From the NCBI RefSeq assembly GCF_026341125.1, contig NZ_JAPEOR010000002.1, positions 3,217,001 through 3,281,000 of the forward strand: a stretch of 64,000 nucleotides of DNA, given 5' to 3'. Shown here one piece after another: positions 8,708-17,780 of the stretch; the first letter of the stretch is position 1; every line of letters begins with the position of its first letter. The DNA is from Streptomyces sp. NBC_01142 (GTDB taxonomy: Bacteria; Actinomycetota; Actinomycetes; Streptomycetales; Streptomycetaceae). A model generated the notes under the pieces. The model saw only the letters and a list, made by a program, of their open reading frames with translations, had not been told where the DNA came from and ran no database searches. A program made the translations under genes and the position numbers.

Positions 8708-9715
8708 TCACCCGGCGAACGCCTCGCACACCGCCTCGTACTCCCTCGTCCACCACACCACCAGGGCCGACGCCGCAGGAAACTGCGGGTCGGCCCTTCG
8801 GTCGTGCAGCTGGTAGCGCCAGCGCAGTATCCAGAAGTCGTTGAGCCGCTCCCACCACACCCGGTGCACCGCCGCCGTCAGTTCCTCCGCGTCCGCCCCC
8901 GCCGCACGGCGGTAGGCCCGCGCATAGGCACGTACCTTGGCCAGCTCCAGCTCCCCGGCCGGCTGGACGAAGAAGATCGCCGCCGCCCGCACCGCCTCCT
9001 CCGCGCGCGGCTGCACGCCCAGCCGGTCCCAGTCGACGATCGCGGCCGGCTCCGCCCCGCGGTAGAGCAGATTCAGCGGGTGGAAGTCGCCGTGCACCCA
9101 GCCCCCGGCGGAGCCCGGCGGTGGTCTGCGGTCCGCGTGGCGCTCCAGCAGCGCGCGCCGCTCCAGGAGCCGGTGTACGGCCAGGGTGTCGAACGAGTCC
9201 CTGGGCTTGGCCCTGCGGGCAAGACCCAGCAGTTCGTCGATGAGCGTGAAGGTCTCCTCGGGGTCCGCGCTCTCGTACTCACGCCGCCCGGCGGGGTCCA
9301 CCTCCATGACCCGCTCCAGACAGGTGTGGACGAGCCCGAGCAGCGAGCCGAGGCGCCGCGACTGGACCGTCGTCAGCTGGGCCCCGTCGCGGTGCCTGCC
9401 GTCGATCCAGGGGTGCAGGGCGTAACACCGCCCGCCGATCACCGCCACCGTGTCGCCGTGCGCGTCCTCGACCGGTGGGGCGACCGGGACGCCGAGCGTC
9501 TGGAGTCGCTGGGTGGCGCGGTGCTGGCGCGCGATGGCCTCGCGGTCGCCGTCGAGATGGTGCTTGAGGAAGTAGGCGCCGCGGGTGGTGGAGAGCCGGT
9601 AGCCGCGATTGAGGAGGCCGAGGTGGACGGGCTGGCAGGAGAGCGGGTCGCCCGTGTCCTCGTAGCGGCGAAGCAAATCACCGACGGGTGGGGCAGTAGC
9701 AGATGAGCGCGGCAC
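8708..9715 (-). CDS. APH/choline-kinase-fold phosphotransferase
   Basis: Kinase-like protein of 335 residues (GTG start at 9715), probably phosphorylating a small molecule. The N-lobe carries GLLNRGYRLSTTRGAYFLKHH, with the ATP-binding Lys in YFLKHH. The C-lobe has the Brenner motif VHGDFHPLNLLY (H-x-D-x-x-x-x-N) and the metal-binding IVDWD. These features fit the APH superfamily, which includes homoserine kinase II, fructosamine kinase and aminoglycoside kinases. The adjacent genes do not identify the substrate. It lies between a Ser/Thr kinase gene and an orphan response-regulator gene, convergent with the former. A dedicated resistance role is not supported because the region is housekeeping. 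Confidence 0.85.
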   Translation of the reverse strand: MPRSSATAPPVGDLLRRYEDTGDPLSCQPVHLGLLNRGYRLSTTRGAYFLKHHLDGDREAIARQHRATQRLQTLGVPVAPPVEDAHGDTVAVIGGRCYALHPWIDGRHRDGAQLTTVQSRRLGSLLGLVHTCLERVMEVDPAGRREYESADPEETFTLIDELLGLARRAKPRDSFDTLAVHRLLERRALLERHADRRPPPGSAGGWVHGDFHPLNLLYRGAEPAAIVDWDRLGVQPRAEEAVRAAAIFFVQPAGELELAKVRAYARAYRRAAGADAEELTAAVHRVWWERLNDFWILRWRYQLHDRRADPQFPAASALVVWWTREYEAVCEAFAG

Positions 9716-9882
9716 CCGCCAGATGTTAGATCACACAGCGTGGCGGAGGTGCGGCTCTTCGGGATATCCAGCGGGCGAGGAGCCCCTGTGCTGCTCGCCG
9801 GCCGGCCCGTCCGCGCCCGTCCGGTTTAGCCCGAACGGGTGAACCGCGAGCGCGAAGGGATGAGTGATTCCGGGTCGCTGGT

Positions 9883-9974
9883 GCCGTCGGGTCAGGGGCG
9901 CCGGCTCAGGGGTGCGGGCCAGGGGCGCCGTCGGGTCAGGGGTGCGGGCCGAGGGTGCCGGCTCAGGGGTGCGG
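9883..9974. repeat. GC-rich imperfect tandem repeat (about 44 bp)
   Basis: GCCGTCGGGTCAGGGG occurs at 9883 and again at 9927, each followed by GGTGCGG- and GGCTCAGG-type blocks. The array crosses the 3' end of the response-regulator gene, so the last residues of that protein come from repeat DNA. Confidence 0.8.
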
Positions 9975-10676
9975 ACGCTCCGCCTGCATCCTGCCCCCGT
10001 ACGCGGCGGCCTCCGAGCGCTGTTCCCTGCCCAGCTTGCAGAGCAGGCCGGAGACACAGTTCTTGATCGTTCTCTCGGCCAGATGCAGCCGCTCGCCGAT
10101 GGCGCGGTCGGTCAGTCCCTCCCCGATCAGGTCCAGGATCCTGCGCTCCTGCTCGGTCAGGTCCGACGGTTTGTCGTCCAGTCTGTCGTCCAGTCTGTCG
10201 TCGCTCCTGGAGTTGCTTCCGCCGCGCAACCGCAACCGCTCCCGTACGCGGGCGACGGCCGCCGGGTCCAGCAGCGACCTGCCCGCCGCCACGTCCCGTA
10301 CCGCTGTCAGCAGCTCACTGCCGCGGATCGCTTTGAGCGCATATCCCGAGGCGCCGGCCATGATCGCGTCGAAAAGCGCCTCGTCGTCGGCGAACGAGGT
10401 GAGCATCAAACACTTGATGTTCTCGTTCCGGGAACGGATCTCGCGACAGACCTGCACGCCGCTGCCGTCCGGCAGCCGGACATCCAGCACGGCGACGTCG
10501 GGGCGGGTGGCAGGGATCCTGACCAGGGCATCTGCCGCCGTACCTGACTCGCCGACGACCTCGATGCCGTCCTCGGCCGAGAGCAGCTCACGGACACCGC
10601 GCCGCGCAATCTCAAGGTCATCCAACAGAAATACCGTGATTTTTCCGTCTTTGCGCACGAAAATAGTTTCACACAT
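9963..10676 (-). CDS. Orphan NarL/FixJ-type response regulator
   Basis: Two-domain DNA-binding response regulator, 237 residues, with no histidine kinase next to it. The ATG at 10676 has a GGGAAG site; a GTG 18 bp downstream lacks one. The receiver spans about residues 13-130: acidic pair LLDDLE, phospho-acceptor Asp in AVLDVRLPDGSG, Thr/Ser in MLTSF and Lys in ALKAI. A short linker holds a repeat DDRLDDRLDD. The LuxR-type HTH (about 165-228) reads LTEQERRILDLIGEGLTDRAIGERLHLAERTIKNCVSGLLCKLG. It diverges from the bkd operon, and from memory the S. coelicolor orthologue is the orphan regulator SCO3818. Control of bkd or of secondary metabolism is possible but not shown here. Confidence 0.9.
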   Translation of the reverse strand: MCETIFVRKDGKITVFLLDDLEIARRGVRELLSAEDGIEVVGESGTAADALVRIPATRPDVAVLDVRLPDGSGVQVCREIRSRNENIKCLMLTSFADDEALFDAIMAGASGYALKAIRGSELLTAVRDVAAGRSLLDPAAVARVRERLRLRGGSNSRSDDRLDDRLDDKPSDLTEQERRILDLIGEGLTDRAIGERLHLAERTIKNCVSGLLCKLGREQRSEAAAYGGRMQAERPHP

Positions 10677-10984
10677 CTACTCTTCCCGTGTCCGGGGTCA
10701 GCGGGATAACGTGCCCGTGTTCCGGCGGCCTGCAGGGCTGTGACCAGTGGTTGTTCCCCTATTTCTCGATTTACTTGGAAATCCAAGCAAAATCGCAGGT
10801 CAAAAGGGGTTTCGCAGTAATGCGACCCACTGGGTAACGTTCCTTTGGCAGGGCGCTCGCCGGGGCACCTGTCACGCCTGTTCCCGGCCGCGTCGCACCC
10901 ACCCCGTGCACGGGTACGGAATTCAGGCGAGCCGCACTGGCTCCCGGCGGACCCCGGGGGCCGGACAGACGGAGGAGCACGCAC
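10677..10984. other. Regulator/bkd divergent intergenic region
   Basis: 308 bp without a gene. It holds the bkdA ribosome site GGAGG at 10971-10975 and a CCCGTGCACGGG palindrome near 10903-10914 that could be an operator. No Lrp-like bkdR gene adjoins the cluster. Confidence 0.5.
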
Positions 10985-12133
10985 GTGACCGTGGAGAGCA
11001 CTGCCGCGCGCAAACCGCGACGCAGCACCAAGCGCGTCAGCGCCGCGAAAAAGCCGCAGAGTTCCGAGCCCCAGCTCGTACAGCTGCTGACGCCCGAGGG
11101 TGAGCGCGTCGAGCACCCCGAGTACGAGATCGACCTGACGCCGGACGAGCTGCGCGGGCTGTACCGGGACATGGTCCTGACCCGCCGTTTCGACGCCGAG
11201 GCCACCGCCCTCCAGCGCCAGGGCGAGCTCGGACTGTGGGCGTCGCTGCTGGGCCAGGAGGCCGCACAGATCGGCTCGGGCCGCGCACTGCGCGACGACG
11301 ACTATGTCTTCCCGACCTACCGCGAGCACGGCGTCGCCTGGTGCCGCGGCGTCGACCCGACCAATCTGCTCGGGATGTTCCGCGGTGTGAACCACGGCGG
11401 CTGGGACCCGACCACCAACAACTTCCACCTCTACACGATCGTCATCGGCTCGCAGACCCTGCACGCCACCGGCTACGCGATGGGCGTGGCCAAGGACGGC
11501 GCGGACTCGGCCGTCATCGCCTACTTCGGCGACGGCGCGTCCAGCCAGGGCGATGTCGCCGAATCGTTCACCTTCTCCGCGGTCTACAACGCCCCGGTCG
11601 TCTTCTTCTGCCAGAACAACCAGTGGGCCATCTCCGAGCCGACCGAGAGGCAGACCCGGGTGCCGCTGTACCAGCGCGCGCAGGGCTTCGGCTTCCCCGG
11701 CGTCCGGGTCGACGGCAATGACGTACTCGCCTGCCTGGCCGTGACCCGGTCGGCGCTGGAGCGGGCGCGCCGCGGCGAGGGCCCGACCCTGATCGAGGCG
11801 TTCACCTACCGGATGGGCGCGCACACCACCTCGGACGACCCCACCAAGTACCGGCACGACGACGAGCGGGTGGCCTGGGAGGCCAAGGACCCGATCCTGC
11901 GGCTGCGTACGTACCTGCAGAACGAGGGGCACGCCGACGAGGCGTACTTCACCGCTCTGGACGAGGAGAGCGACCAGCTCGCCAAGCGGGTGCGCGAGGC
12001 GGTGCGGGCCATGCCCGACCCGGATCACATGGCGATCTTCGACAACGTCTACGCCGACGGGCACGCCCTCGTCGACGAGGAGCGCGCACAGTTCGCCGCG
12101 TACCAGGCGTCCTTCGCCGAGGAGGGCAACTAA
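10985..12133 (+). CDS. bkdA: Branched-chain 2-oxoacid dehydrogenase E1 alpha
   Basis: Thiamine-diphosphate E1 alpha subunit, 382 residues, that decarboxylates the 2-oxoacids of Val, Leu and Ile. GTG 10985 has GGAGG 9 bp upstream. The ThDP motif is seen as IAYFGDGASSQGDVAESFTFSAVYNAPVVFFCQNNQWAIS (GDG...NN, about residues 180-217). The phospho-loop region carries YRMGAHTTSDDPTKYR. The first ~40 residues are basic and variable, as in Streptomyces BkdA proteins. It is the first gene of bkdABC, with a 2-bp gap to bkdB. The pathway supplies isobutyryl-, isovaleryl- and 2-methylbutyryl-CoA for branched fatty acids and polyketides and for amino-acid breakdown. Confidence 0.96.
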   Translation: MTVESTAARKPRRSTKRVSAAKKPQSSEPQLVQLLTPEGERVEHPEYEIDLTPDELRGLYRDMVLTRRFDAEATALQRQGELGLWASLLGQEAAQIGSGRALRDDDYVFPTYREHGVAWCRGVDPTNLLGMFRGVNHGGWDPTTNNFHLYTIVIGSQTLHATGYAMGVAKDGADSAVIAYFGDGASSQGDVAESFTFSAVYNAPVVFFCQNNQWAISEPTERQTRVPLYQRAQGFGFPGVRVDGNDVLACLAVTRSALERARRGEGPTLIEAFTYRMGAHTTSDDPTKYRHDDERVAWEAKDPILRLRTYLQNEGHADEAYFTALDEESDQLAKRVREAVRAMPDPDHMAIFDNVYADGHALVDEERAQFAAYQASFAEEGN

Positions 12134-12135
12134 TC

Positions 12136-13116
12136 ATGGCCGTACAGAAACTCCCCCTCGCCAAGGCGCTCAACGAGTCGCTGCGCAAGGCCCTCGACAC
12201 CGACCCCAAGGTCCTGATCATGGGTGAGGACGTCGGCAAGCTCGGCGGCGTCTTCCGTGTCACCGACGGACTGCAGAAGGACTTCGGCGAGGACCGTGTC
12301 ATCGACACCCCGCTCGCCGAGTCCGGCATCGTCGGCACGGCGATCGGCCTGGCGCTGCGCGGCTACCGGCCCGTCGTGGAGATCCAGTTCGACGGTTTCG
12401 TCTTCCCCGCGTACGACCAGATCGTCACGCAGCTCGCGAAGATGCACGCCCGCGCGCTCGGCAAGATCAAGATGCCGGTCGTCATCCGTATCCCGTATGG
12501 CGGCGGCATCGGCGCGGTCGAGCACCACAGTGAGTCCCCCGAGGCGCTCTTCGCGCACGTCCCGGGCCTCAAGGTGATCTCGCCGTCCAACTCCTCCGAC
12601 GCGTACTGGATGCTCCAGCAGGCCATCCAGAGCGACGACCCGGTGATCTTCTTCGAGCCGAAGCGGCGCTACTGGGACAAGAGCGATGTCGATGTCGAGG
12701 CGATTCCCGGGCCGCTGCACAAGGCCCGTGTCGCCCAGGTCGGCTCCGACATCACCCTCGCCGCCTACGGACCGATGGTGAAGGTCTGTGTCGAGGCGGC
12801 GGCCGCGGCCGCCGAGGAGGGCAAGTCGGTGGAGGTCCTCGACCTGCGCTCGATGTCCCCGATCGACTTCGACACCATCCAGACGTCGGTGGAGAAGACG
12901 GGCCGGCTGATCGTGGTCCACGAGGCCCCGGTCTTCTACGGCTCCGGTGCGGAGATCGCCGCTCGCATCACGGAGCGGTGCTTCTACCACCTGGAGGCCC
13001 CGGTGCTGAGGGTCGGCGGCTACCACGCGCCGTACCCGCCGGCGCGGCTCGAGGAGGAGTACCTTCCGGGTCTGGACCGGGTGCTGGACGCCGTCGACCG
13101 CTCGCTCGCGTACTGA
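12136..13116 (+). CDS. bkdB: Branched-chain 2-oxoacid dehydrogenase E1 beta
   Basis: E1 beta subunit of 326 residues that completes the alpha2-beta2 decarboxylase. The transketolase-like pyrimidine-binding domain is at the N-terminal half (VLIMGEDVGKLGGVFRVTDGL, DTPLAESGIVGTAIGLALRG, with the catalytic Glu region), followed by IPYGGGIGAVEHHSESPEALFAHVPGLKV and the C-terminal transketolase domain (ITLAAYGPMVKV, VEVLDLRSMSPID, VVHEAP). Length is normal. Start ATG lies 2 bp after bkdA and 8 bp before bkdC, so the operon is tight. Confidence 0.96.
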   Translation: MAVQKLPLAKALNESLRKALDTDPKVLIMGEDVGKLGGVFRVTDGLQKDFGEDRVIDTPLAESGIVGTAIGLALRGYRPVVEIQFDGFVFPAYDQIVTQLAKMHARALGKIKMPVVIRIPYGGGIGAVEHHSESPEALFAHVPGLKVISPSNSSDAYWMLQQAIQSDDPVIFFEPKRRYWDKSDVDVEAIPGPLHKARVAQVGSDITLAAYGPMVKVCVEAAAAAAEEGKSVEVLDLRSMSPIDFDTIQTSVEKTGRLIVVHEAPVFYGSGAEIAARITERCFYHLEAPVLRVGGYHAPYPPARLEEEYLPGLDRVLDAVDRSLAY

Positions 13117-13124
13117 GGAGTGCC

Positions 13125-14561
13125 GTGACCATGACTGCAGACACTTCCCTTCGCTTCCGCGAGTTCAAGATGCCCGACGTGGGCGAGGGACTCACCGAGG
13201 CCGAAATCCTCAAGTGGTACGTCCAGCCGGGCGACACGGTGACCGACGGCCAGGTCGTGTGCGAGGTCGAGACGGCGAAGGCGGCCGTCGAGCTGCCGAT
13301 CCCGTACGACGGCGTGGTGCACGAGCTGCGCTTCGAGGAGGGCACGACCGTCGACGTCGGCACATCGATCATCACGATCGATGTGGCGCCGGGCAGCGGT
13401 GACGCGGCTCCCGCGGCGGCTCCTGTTGCTGCTTCTGCCGCTGCTCCGGTGGCCGAGGCGGCGGCCGCGCCCGCAGCCCAGGAGGAGGCCAAGCCGCAGG
13501 GCCGTACGCCCGTCCTCGTCGGCTACGGCGTCGCCGAGACCTCCACCAAGCGCCGCCCCCGCAAGGGCGCTGCGGGCACCTCCGTCCCGGGGCAGGCCGC
13601 GCCCGCCACCGTGACCGCCGTGATCCAGGCCGAGATGAACGGCCACGGCGGTACGGCTCCGCGCCCGCTGGCGAAGCCGCCCGTACGCAAGCTGGCCAAG
13701 GACCTCGGCGTCAATCTGGCGGACATCGTCCCGACCGGTCCCGACGGCGTGATCACCCGCGAGGACGTGCACGCGGCGGTGGCTCCGGCCGCTGCCCCGG
13801 CGCCCGTCCGCCCGGAGCCCGTGGCCGAGGCACCCGTGTCCGCGCCCGTCGCGGCCGGGGCGCGGGAGACCCGTATCCCCATCAAGGGCGTACGCAAGGC
13901 CACCGCTGCCGCGATGGTGGGCAGCGCCTTCACCGCGCCGCATGTCACCGAGTTCATCACGCTCGATGTGACGCGGACGATGAAGCTGGTCGAGGAACTC
14001 AAGGCCGACAAGGACATGGCGGGGCTGCGGGTCAATCCGCTGCTGCTGATCGCCAAGGCGCTGCTGGTCGCCATCAAGCGCAACCCGCAGGTCAACGCCG
14101 CCTGGGACGAGGCCAATCAGGAGATCGTGCTCAAGGAGTACGTCAACCTGGGGATCGCGGCCGCCACCCCGCGCGGTCTGATCGTCCCGAACATCAAGGA
14201 CGCGCACACCAGGACGCTGCCCGAGCTGGCCGCCGCACTGGGTGAGCTGGTCGCCACGGCCCGGGAGGGCAAGACGACTCCGGCGGCGATGCAGGGCGGC
14301 ACGGTGACCATCACCAACGTCGGCGTCTTCGGCGTCGACACCGGTACGCCCATCCTGAACCCCGGCGAGTCGGCGATCCTCGCGGTCGGCGCGATCAAGC
14401 TCCAGCCGTGGGTCCACAAGGGCAAGGTGAAGCCGCGCCAGGTCACCACGCTCGCGCTCTCCTTCGACCACAGGCTGGTCGACGGCGAGCTCGGCTCCAA
14501 GGTGCTGGCGGATGTCGCGGCGATTCTGGAGCAGCCCAAGCGGCTGATCACCTGGGCCTAG
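13125..14561 (+). CDS. bkdC: Branched-chain 2-oxoacid dehydrogenase E2 (acyltransferase)
   Basis: E2 core protein, 478 residues, that transfers the branched acyl group to CoA. GTG 13125 is chosen for its 4-bp spacing from GAGGAG; ATG 13131 is a close alternative. Residues about 8-85 form one lipoyl domain with the modified Lys in CEVETAKAAVELP. An Ala/Pro linker leads to the subunit-binding domain (RPLAKPPVRKLAKDLGVNLADIVPTGPDGVITREDV, about 180-225). The catalytic domain ends with SFDHRLVDGELG, the active-site His and Asp motif. No E3 (lpd) gene is present nearby, so dihydrolipoamide dehydrogenase must come from elsewhere. A strong hairpin follows the stop. Confidence 0.95.
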   Translation: MTMTADTSLRFREFKMPDVGEGLTEAEILKWYVQPGDTVTDGQVVCEVETAKAAVELPIPYDGVVHELRFEEGTTVDVGTSIITIDVAPGSGDAAPAAAPVAASAAAPVAEAAAAPAAQEEAKPQGRTPVLVGYGVAETSTKRRPRKGAAGTSVPGQAAPATVTAVIQAEMNGHGGTAPRPLAKPPVRKLAKDLGVNLADIVPTGPDGVITREDVHAAVAPAAAPAPVRPEPVAEAPVSAPVAAGARETRIPIKGVRKATAAAMVGSAFTAPHVTEFITLDVTRTMKLVEELKADKDMAGLRVNPLLLIAKALLVAIKRNPQVNAAWDEANQEIVLKEYVNLGIAAATPRGLIVPNIKDAHTRTLPELAAALGELVATAREGKTTPAAMQGGTVTITNVGVFGVDTGTPILNPGESAILAVGAIKLQPWVHKGKVKPRQVTTLALSFDHRLVDGELGSKVLADVAAILEQPKRLITWA

Positions 14562-14593
14562 CGCCCGTACAACTGGGCCTCGTGCCTGAATGG

Positions 14594-14628
14594 CGAAGGG
14601 CCCGTCGCGCAGTGCGGCGGGCCCTTCG
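14594..14628. terminator. Bidirectional terminator between bkdC and the DD-peptidase gene
   Basis: Stem CGAAGGGCCCG (14594-14604) pairs with CGGGCCCTTCG (14618-14628), with further pairing inside. It lies between convergent genes and suits both. Confidence 0.85.
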
Positions 14629-14659
14629 TCCGAAACCCCGAGGCATACCCCTCGGAGGA

Positions 14660-15538
14660 CTACTTCTTGAAGCCGTAGTCCATGAGCTTCTTCGCGTCCG
14701 CCGTCCGGTTGGCCTCCGACGTCGAGGCCAGGACCGTGCCGATGACCGTCTTGTTGTTGCGGGTCGCGGCGAAGACCAGGCAGTACTTGGCCTCGGGGCC
14801 GGAGCCGGTCTTCACGCCGAGCGCGCCGCTGTAGGTGCCGAGGAGCTTGTTCGTGTTGGTCCACGACATGTTCCGGTAGCCGCCGGTCTTCGTGGTGACC
14901 TTCTGCGTCGTCGTCCTGGTCTTCACGACGGTGCGGAACGTGGAGTTCTTCATCGCGCTGCTGGCGATCTTCGTCAGGTCGCGCGGTGTCGAGTAGTTCG
15001 CGCCGTTCCCGACGCCGTCGAACGAGTCGAAGTGCGTGTTCTTCAGACCGAGGTCCTTGGCGGCGGTGTTCATCTTGCCGATGAACGACTTCACCCGGGC
15101 CGCGCGCGTGGAGCCGGTGCCGAACTTGTCGGCGAGCGCGTACGCGGCGTCGCAGCCGGACGGCAGCATCAGACCGTAGAGCAACTGGCGGACGGTGACC
15201 TTGTCGCCGACGATCAGCTTGGCCGACGAGACGTAGCCCTTGTCGACGATGTAGTCGCTGTACGCCTTCTGGATCGTGACCTTCGAGTCCAGGTTGAGGT
15301 TCTTCTGCGACAGCACCACCTTCGCCGTCATGATCTTGGTGGTGGAACCGGTGGAGCGGCGGGTGTCAGCGGCCTTGGCGAAGAGGGACGCCCCGGTGCC
15401 GTTGTTCATCACGTAGCCGCCCTTGGCGACGATCGTGGGCGTCGGTGGCGCGGCAGCCTGCGCCTGGCCGGCGAACGCGCCGCCCGCGAGGACCGCGCCC
15501 GCGGTGAGGGTCACCGTCGCGGTGACAGCGCGACGCAT
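14660..15538 (-). CDS. K15-type D-alanyl-D-alanine carboxypeptidase/transpeptidase
   Basis: Secreted penicillin-binding serine peptidase (S11), 292 residues from ATG 15538; a TTG at 15559 with GGAG is an alternative. Signal peptide MRRAVTATVTLTAGAVLAGGAF to about residue 29 with AQA cleavage. Catalytic motifs: SxxK in RRSTGSTTKIMTA, the second motif SGC in MLPSGCDAAYAL, and KTG in LGVKTGSGPEA. The Cys in place of the usual Asn (SGN) is the hallmark of the Streptomyces K15 DD-transpeptidase, whose precursor is 291 residues. It trims or cross-links peptidoglycan stem peptides outside the membrane. There is no C-terminal membrane helix, so it is free or peripherally bound. Confidence 0.93.
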   Translation of the reverse strand: MRRAVTATVTLTAGAVLAGGAFAGQAQAAAPPTPTIVAKGGYVMNNGTGASLFAKAADTRRSTGSTTKIMTAKVVLSQKNLNLDSKVTIQKAYSDYIVDKGYVSSAKLIVGDKVTVRQLLYGLMLPSGCDAAYALADKFGTGSTRAARVKSFIGKMNTAAKDLGLKNTHFDSFDGVGNGANYSTPRDLTKIASSAMKNSTFRTVVKTRTTTQKVTTKTGGYRNMSWTNTNKLLGTYSGALGVKTGSGPEAKYCLVFAATRNNKTVIGTVLASTSEANRTADAKKLMDYGFKK

Positions 15539-15744
15539 GCCCTTGATTCCTGTTCTCAAGTTATACGCTCCGAAATGCGACGAAAATGCGATGAAATACC
15601 TGAAGTATCTGAAATGCCCCTGGGATGCGGTCACATGAGGGTGCCGCTCACTGAAGTGACTCACGAGATGGGCGAAGGGATGTACGCGTTTCGCGATCCG
15701 GACGCGACTTTCTGATGTACCTGTGTTGTATCTAAGCTGTGCGC

Positions 15745-16398
15745 ATGCCTGCCGCCCCGCTGAAACAGCCCCCTGCCGCCGACCGCGTCTACATGCACAT
15801 CAAGCAGGGCGTGCTGGACCGCCATTACGAGGGCGGGACGCTGCTCACCGAGGGCGAACTCGCCGAAGCAGTCGGCGTATCCCGCACTCCCGTGCGCGAG
15901 GCGCTGCTGAAACTCGAGGTCGAGGGGCTGATCAAGCTCTACCCGAAGAAGGGCGCGCTCGTGCTCGCCGTCTCCGCGCAGGAGATCGCGGACGTGGTGG
16001 AGACCCGGCTGCTGGTCGAGGAGTTCGCGGTCCGCAGGGCGGTACCCGCGCCGGCCCGGCTGGTCGAGCGGCTCGAGGAGCTGCTGGAGGAGCAGAAGCG
16101 GCGCGCTGACGCCGGCGACCTGGCTGCCGTCGCCGTCACGGACCGCTGTTTCCATGCGGAGATCGTGAAGAACGCGGGCAACGAGATCCTCTCCAGGCTC
16201 TACGACCAGATGCGCGACCGCCAGCTTCGGATGGGCGTCGCCGTCATGCAGTCCCAGCCGGACCGGGTCGCCAAGAACATCACCGAGCACGCCGAGATCC
16301 TCGAGAGGATCAGAGCGGGCGACGCGGAAGGCGCCGCGGCATGTGTGCGCGGACATCTGAGCTGGGTCAAGGTGCTGGTCAGGGGTGAGGCCAGGTGA
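15745..16398 (+). CDS. GntR-family regulator with FCD domain
   Basis: Repressor of 217 residues. ATG 15745 is chosen; a GTG 6 bp upstream is possible, and no clear ribosome site is visible, so the mRNA may be leaderless. N-terminal wHTH: ADRVYMHIKQGVLDRHYEGGTLLTEGELAEAVGVSRTPVREALLKLEVEGLIKLYPKKGALV. The FCD ligand/metal-binding domain covers about 85-210, with DRCFHAEIVKNAGN and ITEHAEILERIRAGD giving the usual acidic and His ligands. The MFS gene downstream overlaps the stop codon (GTGA), so the pair is one operon. The regulator probably responds to the transported compound. Confidence 0.92.
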   Translation: MPAAPLKQPPAADRVYMHIKQGVLDRHYEGGTLLTEGELAEAVGVSRTPVREALLKLEVEGLIKLYPKKGALVLAVSAQEIADVVETRLLVEEFAVRRAVPAPARLVERLEELLEEQKRRADAGDLAAVAVTDRCFHAEIVKNAGNEILSRLYDQMRDRQLRMGVAVMQSQPDRVAKNITEHAEILERIRAGDAEGAAACVRGHLSWVKVLVRGEAR

Positions 16399-17702
16399 GC
16401 GGCCCGGTCCCGGCCGTCTCCCTGCCCGGCGATCCGCCCGGCGGCCGCCGCGCCGCAGCTGTCTGGGGCATCGGTGTCGCCGTCTACTTCGTCGCCGTCA
16501 TCTTCCGTACGAGCCTGGGCGTGGCCGGCCTCGACGCCGCCGACCGGTTCGACGTCAACGCCTCCGCGCTGTCCACCTTCTCCATCCTCCAACTGCTGGT
16601 CTACGCGGGCATGCAGATACCCGTCGGTCTGATGGTCGACCGGCTGGGTACGAAGAAGGTCCTCACCCTCGGCGTAGTGCTGTTCACCGTCGGGCAGCTG
16701 GGCTTCGCCCTCTCACCCTCGTACGGCACGGCGCTCGCCTCGCGTGCGCTGCTCGGCTGCGGCGACGCGATGACTTTCATCAGCGTGCTGCGGCTCGGCT
16801 CACGCTGGTTCCCGGCCCGCCGGGGACCGTTGATCGGGCAGGTCGCCGCGCTCTTCGGGATGGCGGGCAATCTCGTCTCGACCCTCTTCATCGCGCGAAT
16901 GCTGCACGGTCTCGGCTGGACCGCCACGTTTGCGGGCAGCGCGGCGGCCGGTCTGGTCGTCCTGGTGCTGCTCTCGCTCTTCCTGAAGGACCACCCCGAG
17001 GGGCACGAGCCGCCGCCCGCCCAGCACGCGGGATCCGCCTTCGTACGGAAGCAGATCGCCGACTCCTGGCGGGAGCCCGGCACCCGGCTCGGTATGTGGG
17101 TGCACTTCACCACCCAGTTCCCCGCCATGGTGTTCCTGCTGCTGTGGGGGATGCCCTTCCTGGTCGAGGCGCAGGGCCTGTCCCGGGAGACCGCCGGCGA
17201 GCTGCTGACCCTGGTGGTGCTGACCAACATGGTGGTGGGGCTGGTGTACGGGCAGGTCATCGCCCGCCATCACGCGGCCCGGCTTCCGCTGGCCCTCGGC
17301 ACGGTCGGGGCGACCGCGATGCTGTGGGCCACGACCGTGGCGTACCCCGGCGACCGGGCCCCGATGTGGCTGCTGATCACCCTGTGCACGGTGCTGGGGG
17401 CGTGCGGGCCCGCGTCGATGATCGGGTTCGACTTCGCCCGGCCGGCCAATCCGCCGGAGCGTCAGGGAACGGCGTCGGGAATCGTCAACATGGGTGGTTT
17501 CGTGGCCTCGATGACGACACTGCTGGCGGTCGGAGTGCTGCTGGACGCGACGGGGGACAACTACCGGATCGCGTTCTCGTCGGTCTTCGTGCTGGAGGCG
17601 CTCGGCATCGCGCAGATCCTTCGGCTGCGGGCGCGGGCCGCACGCCGGGAGCGGGAACGGCTGGTGGCGAGCCGGGTGGAGGCGGTGCACGTTCCGGTCT
17701 GA
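16395..17702 (+). CDS. MFS transporter
   Basis: Major facilitator permease, 435 residues, with about 12 hydrophobic segments. GTG 16395 overlaps the regulator stop. The MFS signature between helices 2 and 3 is GLMVDRLGTKKVLTLGVVL, and segment 4-5 reads RALLGCGDAMTFISVLRLGSRWFPARRGPLIG, close to the nitrate/oxalate-type and ACS sugar-acid families. A long cytoplasmic loop with Pro/Glu lies in the middle (about 200-225). The ligand is not identified. Co-expression with the FCD regulator suggests an organic-acid or similar small substrate. Confidence 0.9.
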   Translation: MSGPVPAVSLPGDPPGGRRAAAVWGIGVAVYFVAVIFRTSLGVAGLDAADRFDVNASALSTFSILQLLVYAGMQIPVGLMVDRLGTKKVLTLGVVLFTVGQLGFALSPSYGTALASRALLGCGDAMTFISVLRLGSRWFPARRGPLIGQVAALFGMAGNLVSTLFIARMLHGLGWTATFAGSAAAGLVVLVLLSLFLKDHPEGHEPPPAQHAGSAFVRKQIADSWREPGTRLGMWVHFTTQFPAMVFLLLWGMPFLVEAQGLSRETAGELLTLVVLTNMVVGLVYGQVIARHHAARLPLALGTVGATAMLWATTVAYPGDRAPMWLLITLCTVLGACGPASMIGFDFARPANPPERQGTASGIVNMGGFVASMTTLLAVGVLLDATGDNYRIAFSSVFVLEALGIAQILRLRARAARRERERLVASRVEAVHVPV

Positions 17703-17780
17703 GCGCGCGGCACACGCTGGTCGCCCTCGGCGACCCGCCCAGGTTCGGGGCGCGACGGATCGTGGCGACACGCTCAGGGC

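Noticed and set aside
8708..9715. Aminoglycoside-resistance kinase
   Set aside because: It has the APH fold, but the surroundings are housekeeping and the family is broad. No feature marks aminoglycosides as substrate.
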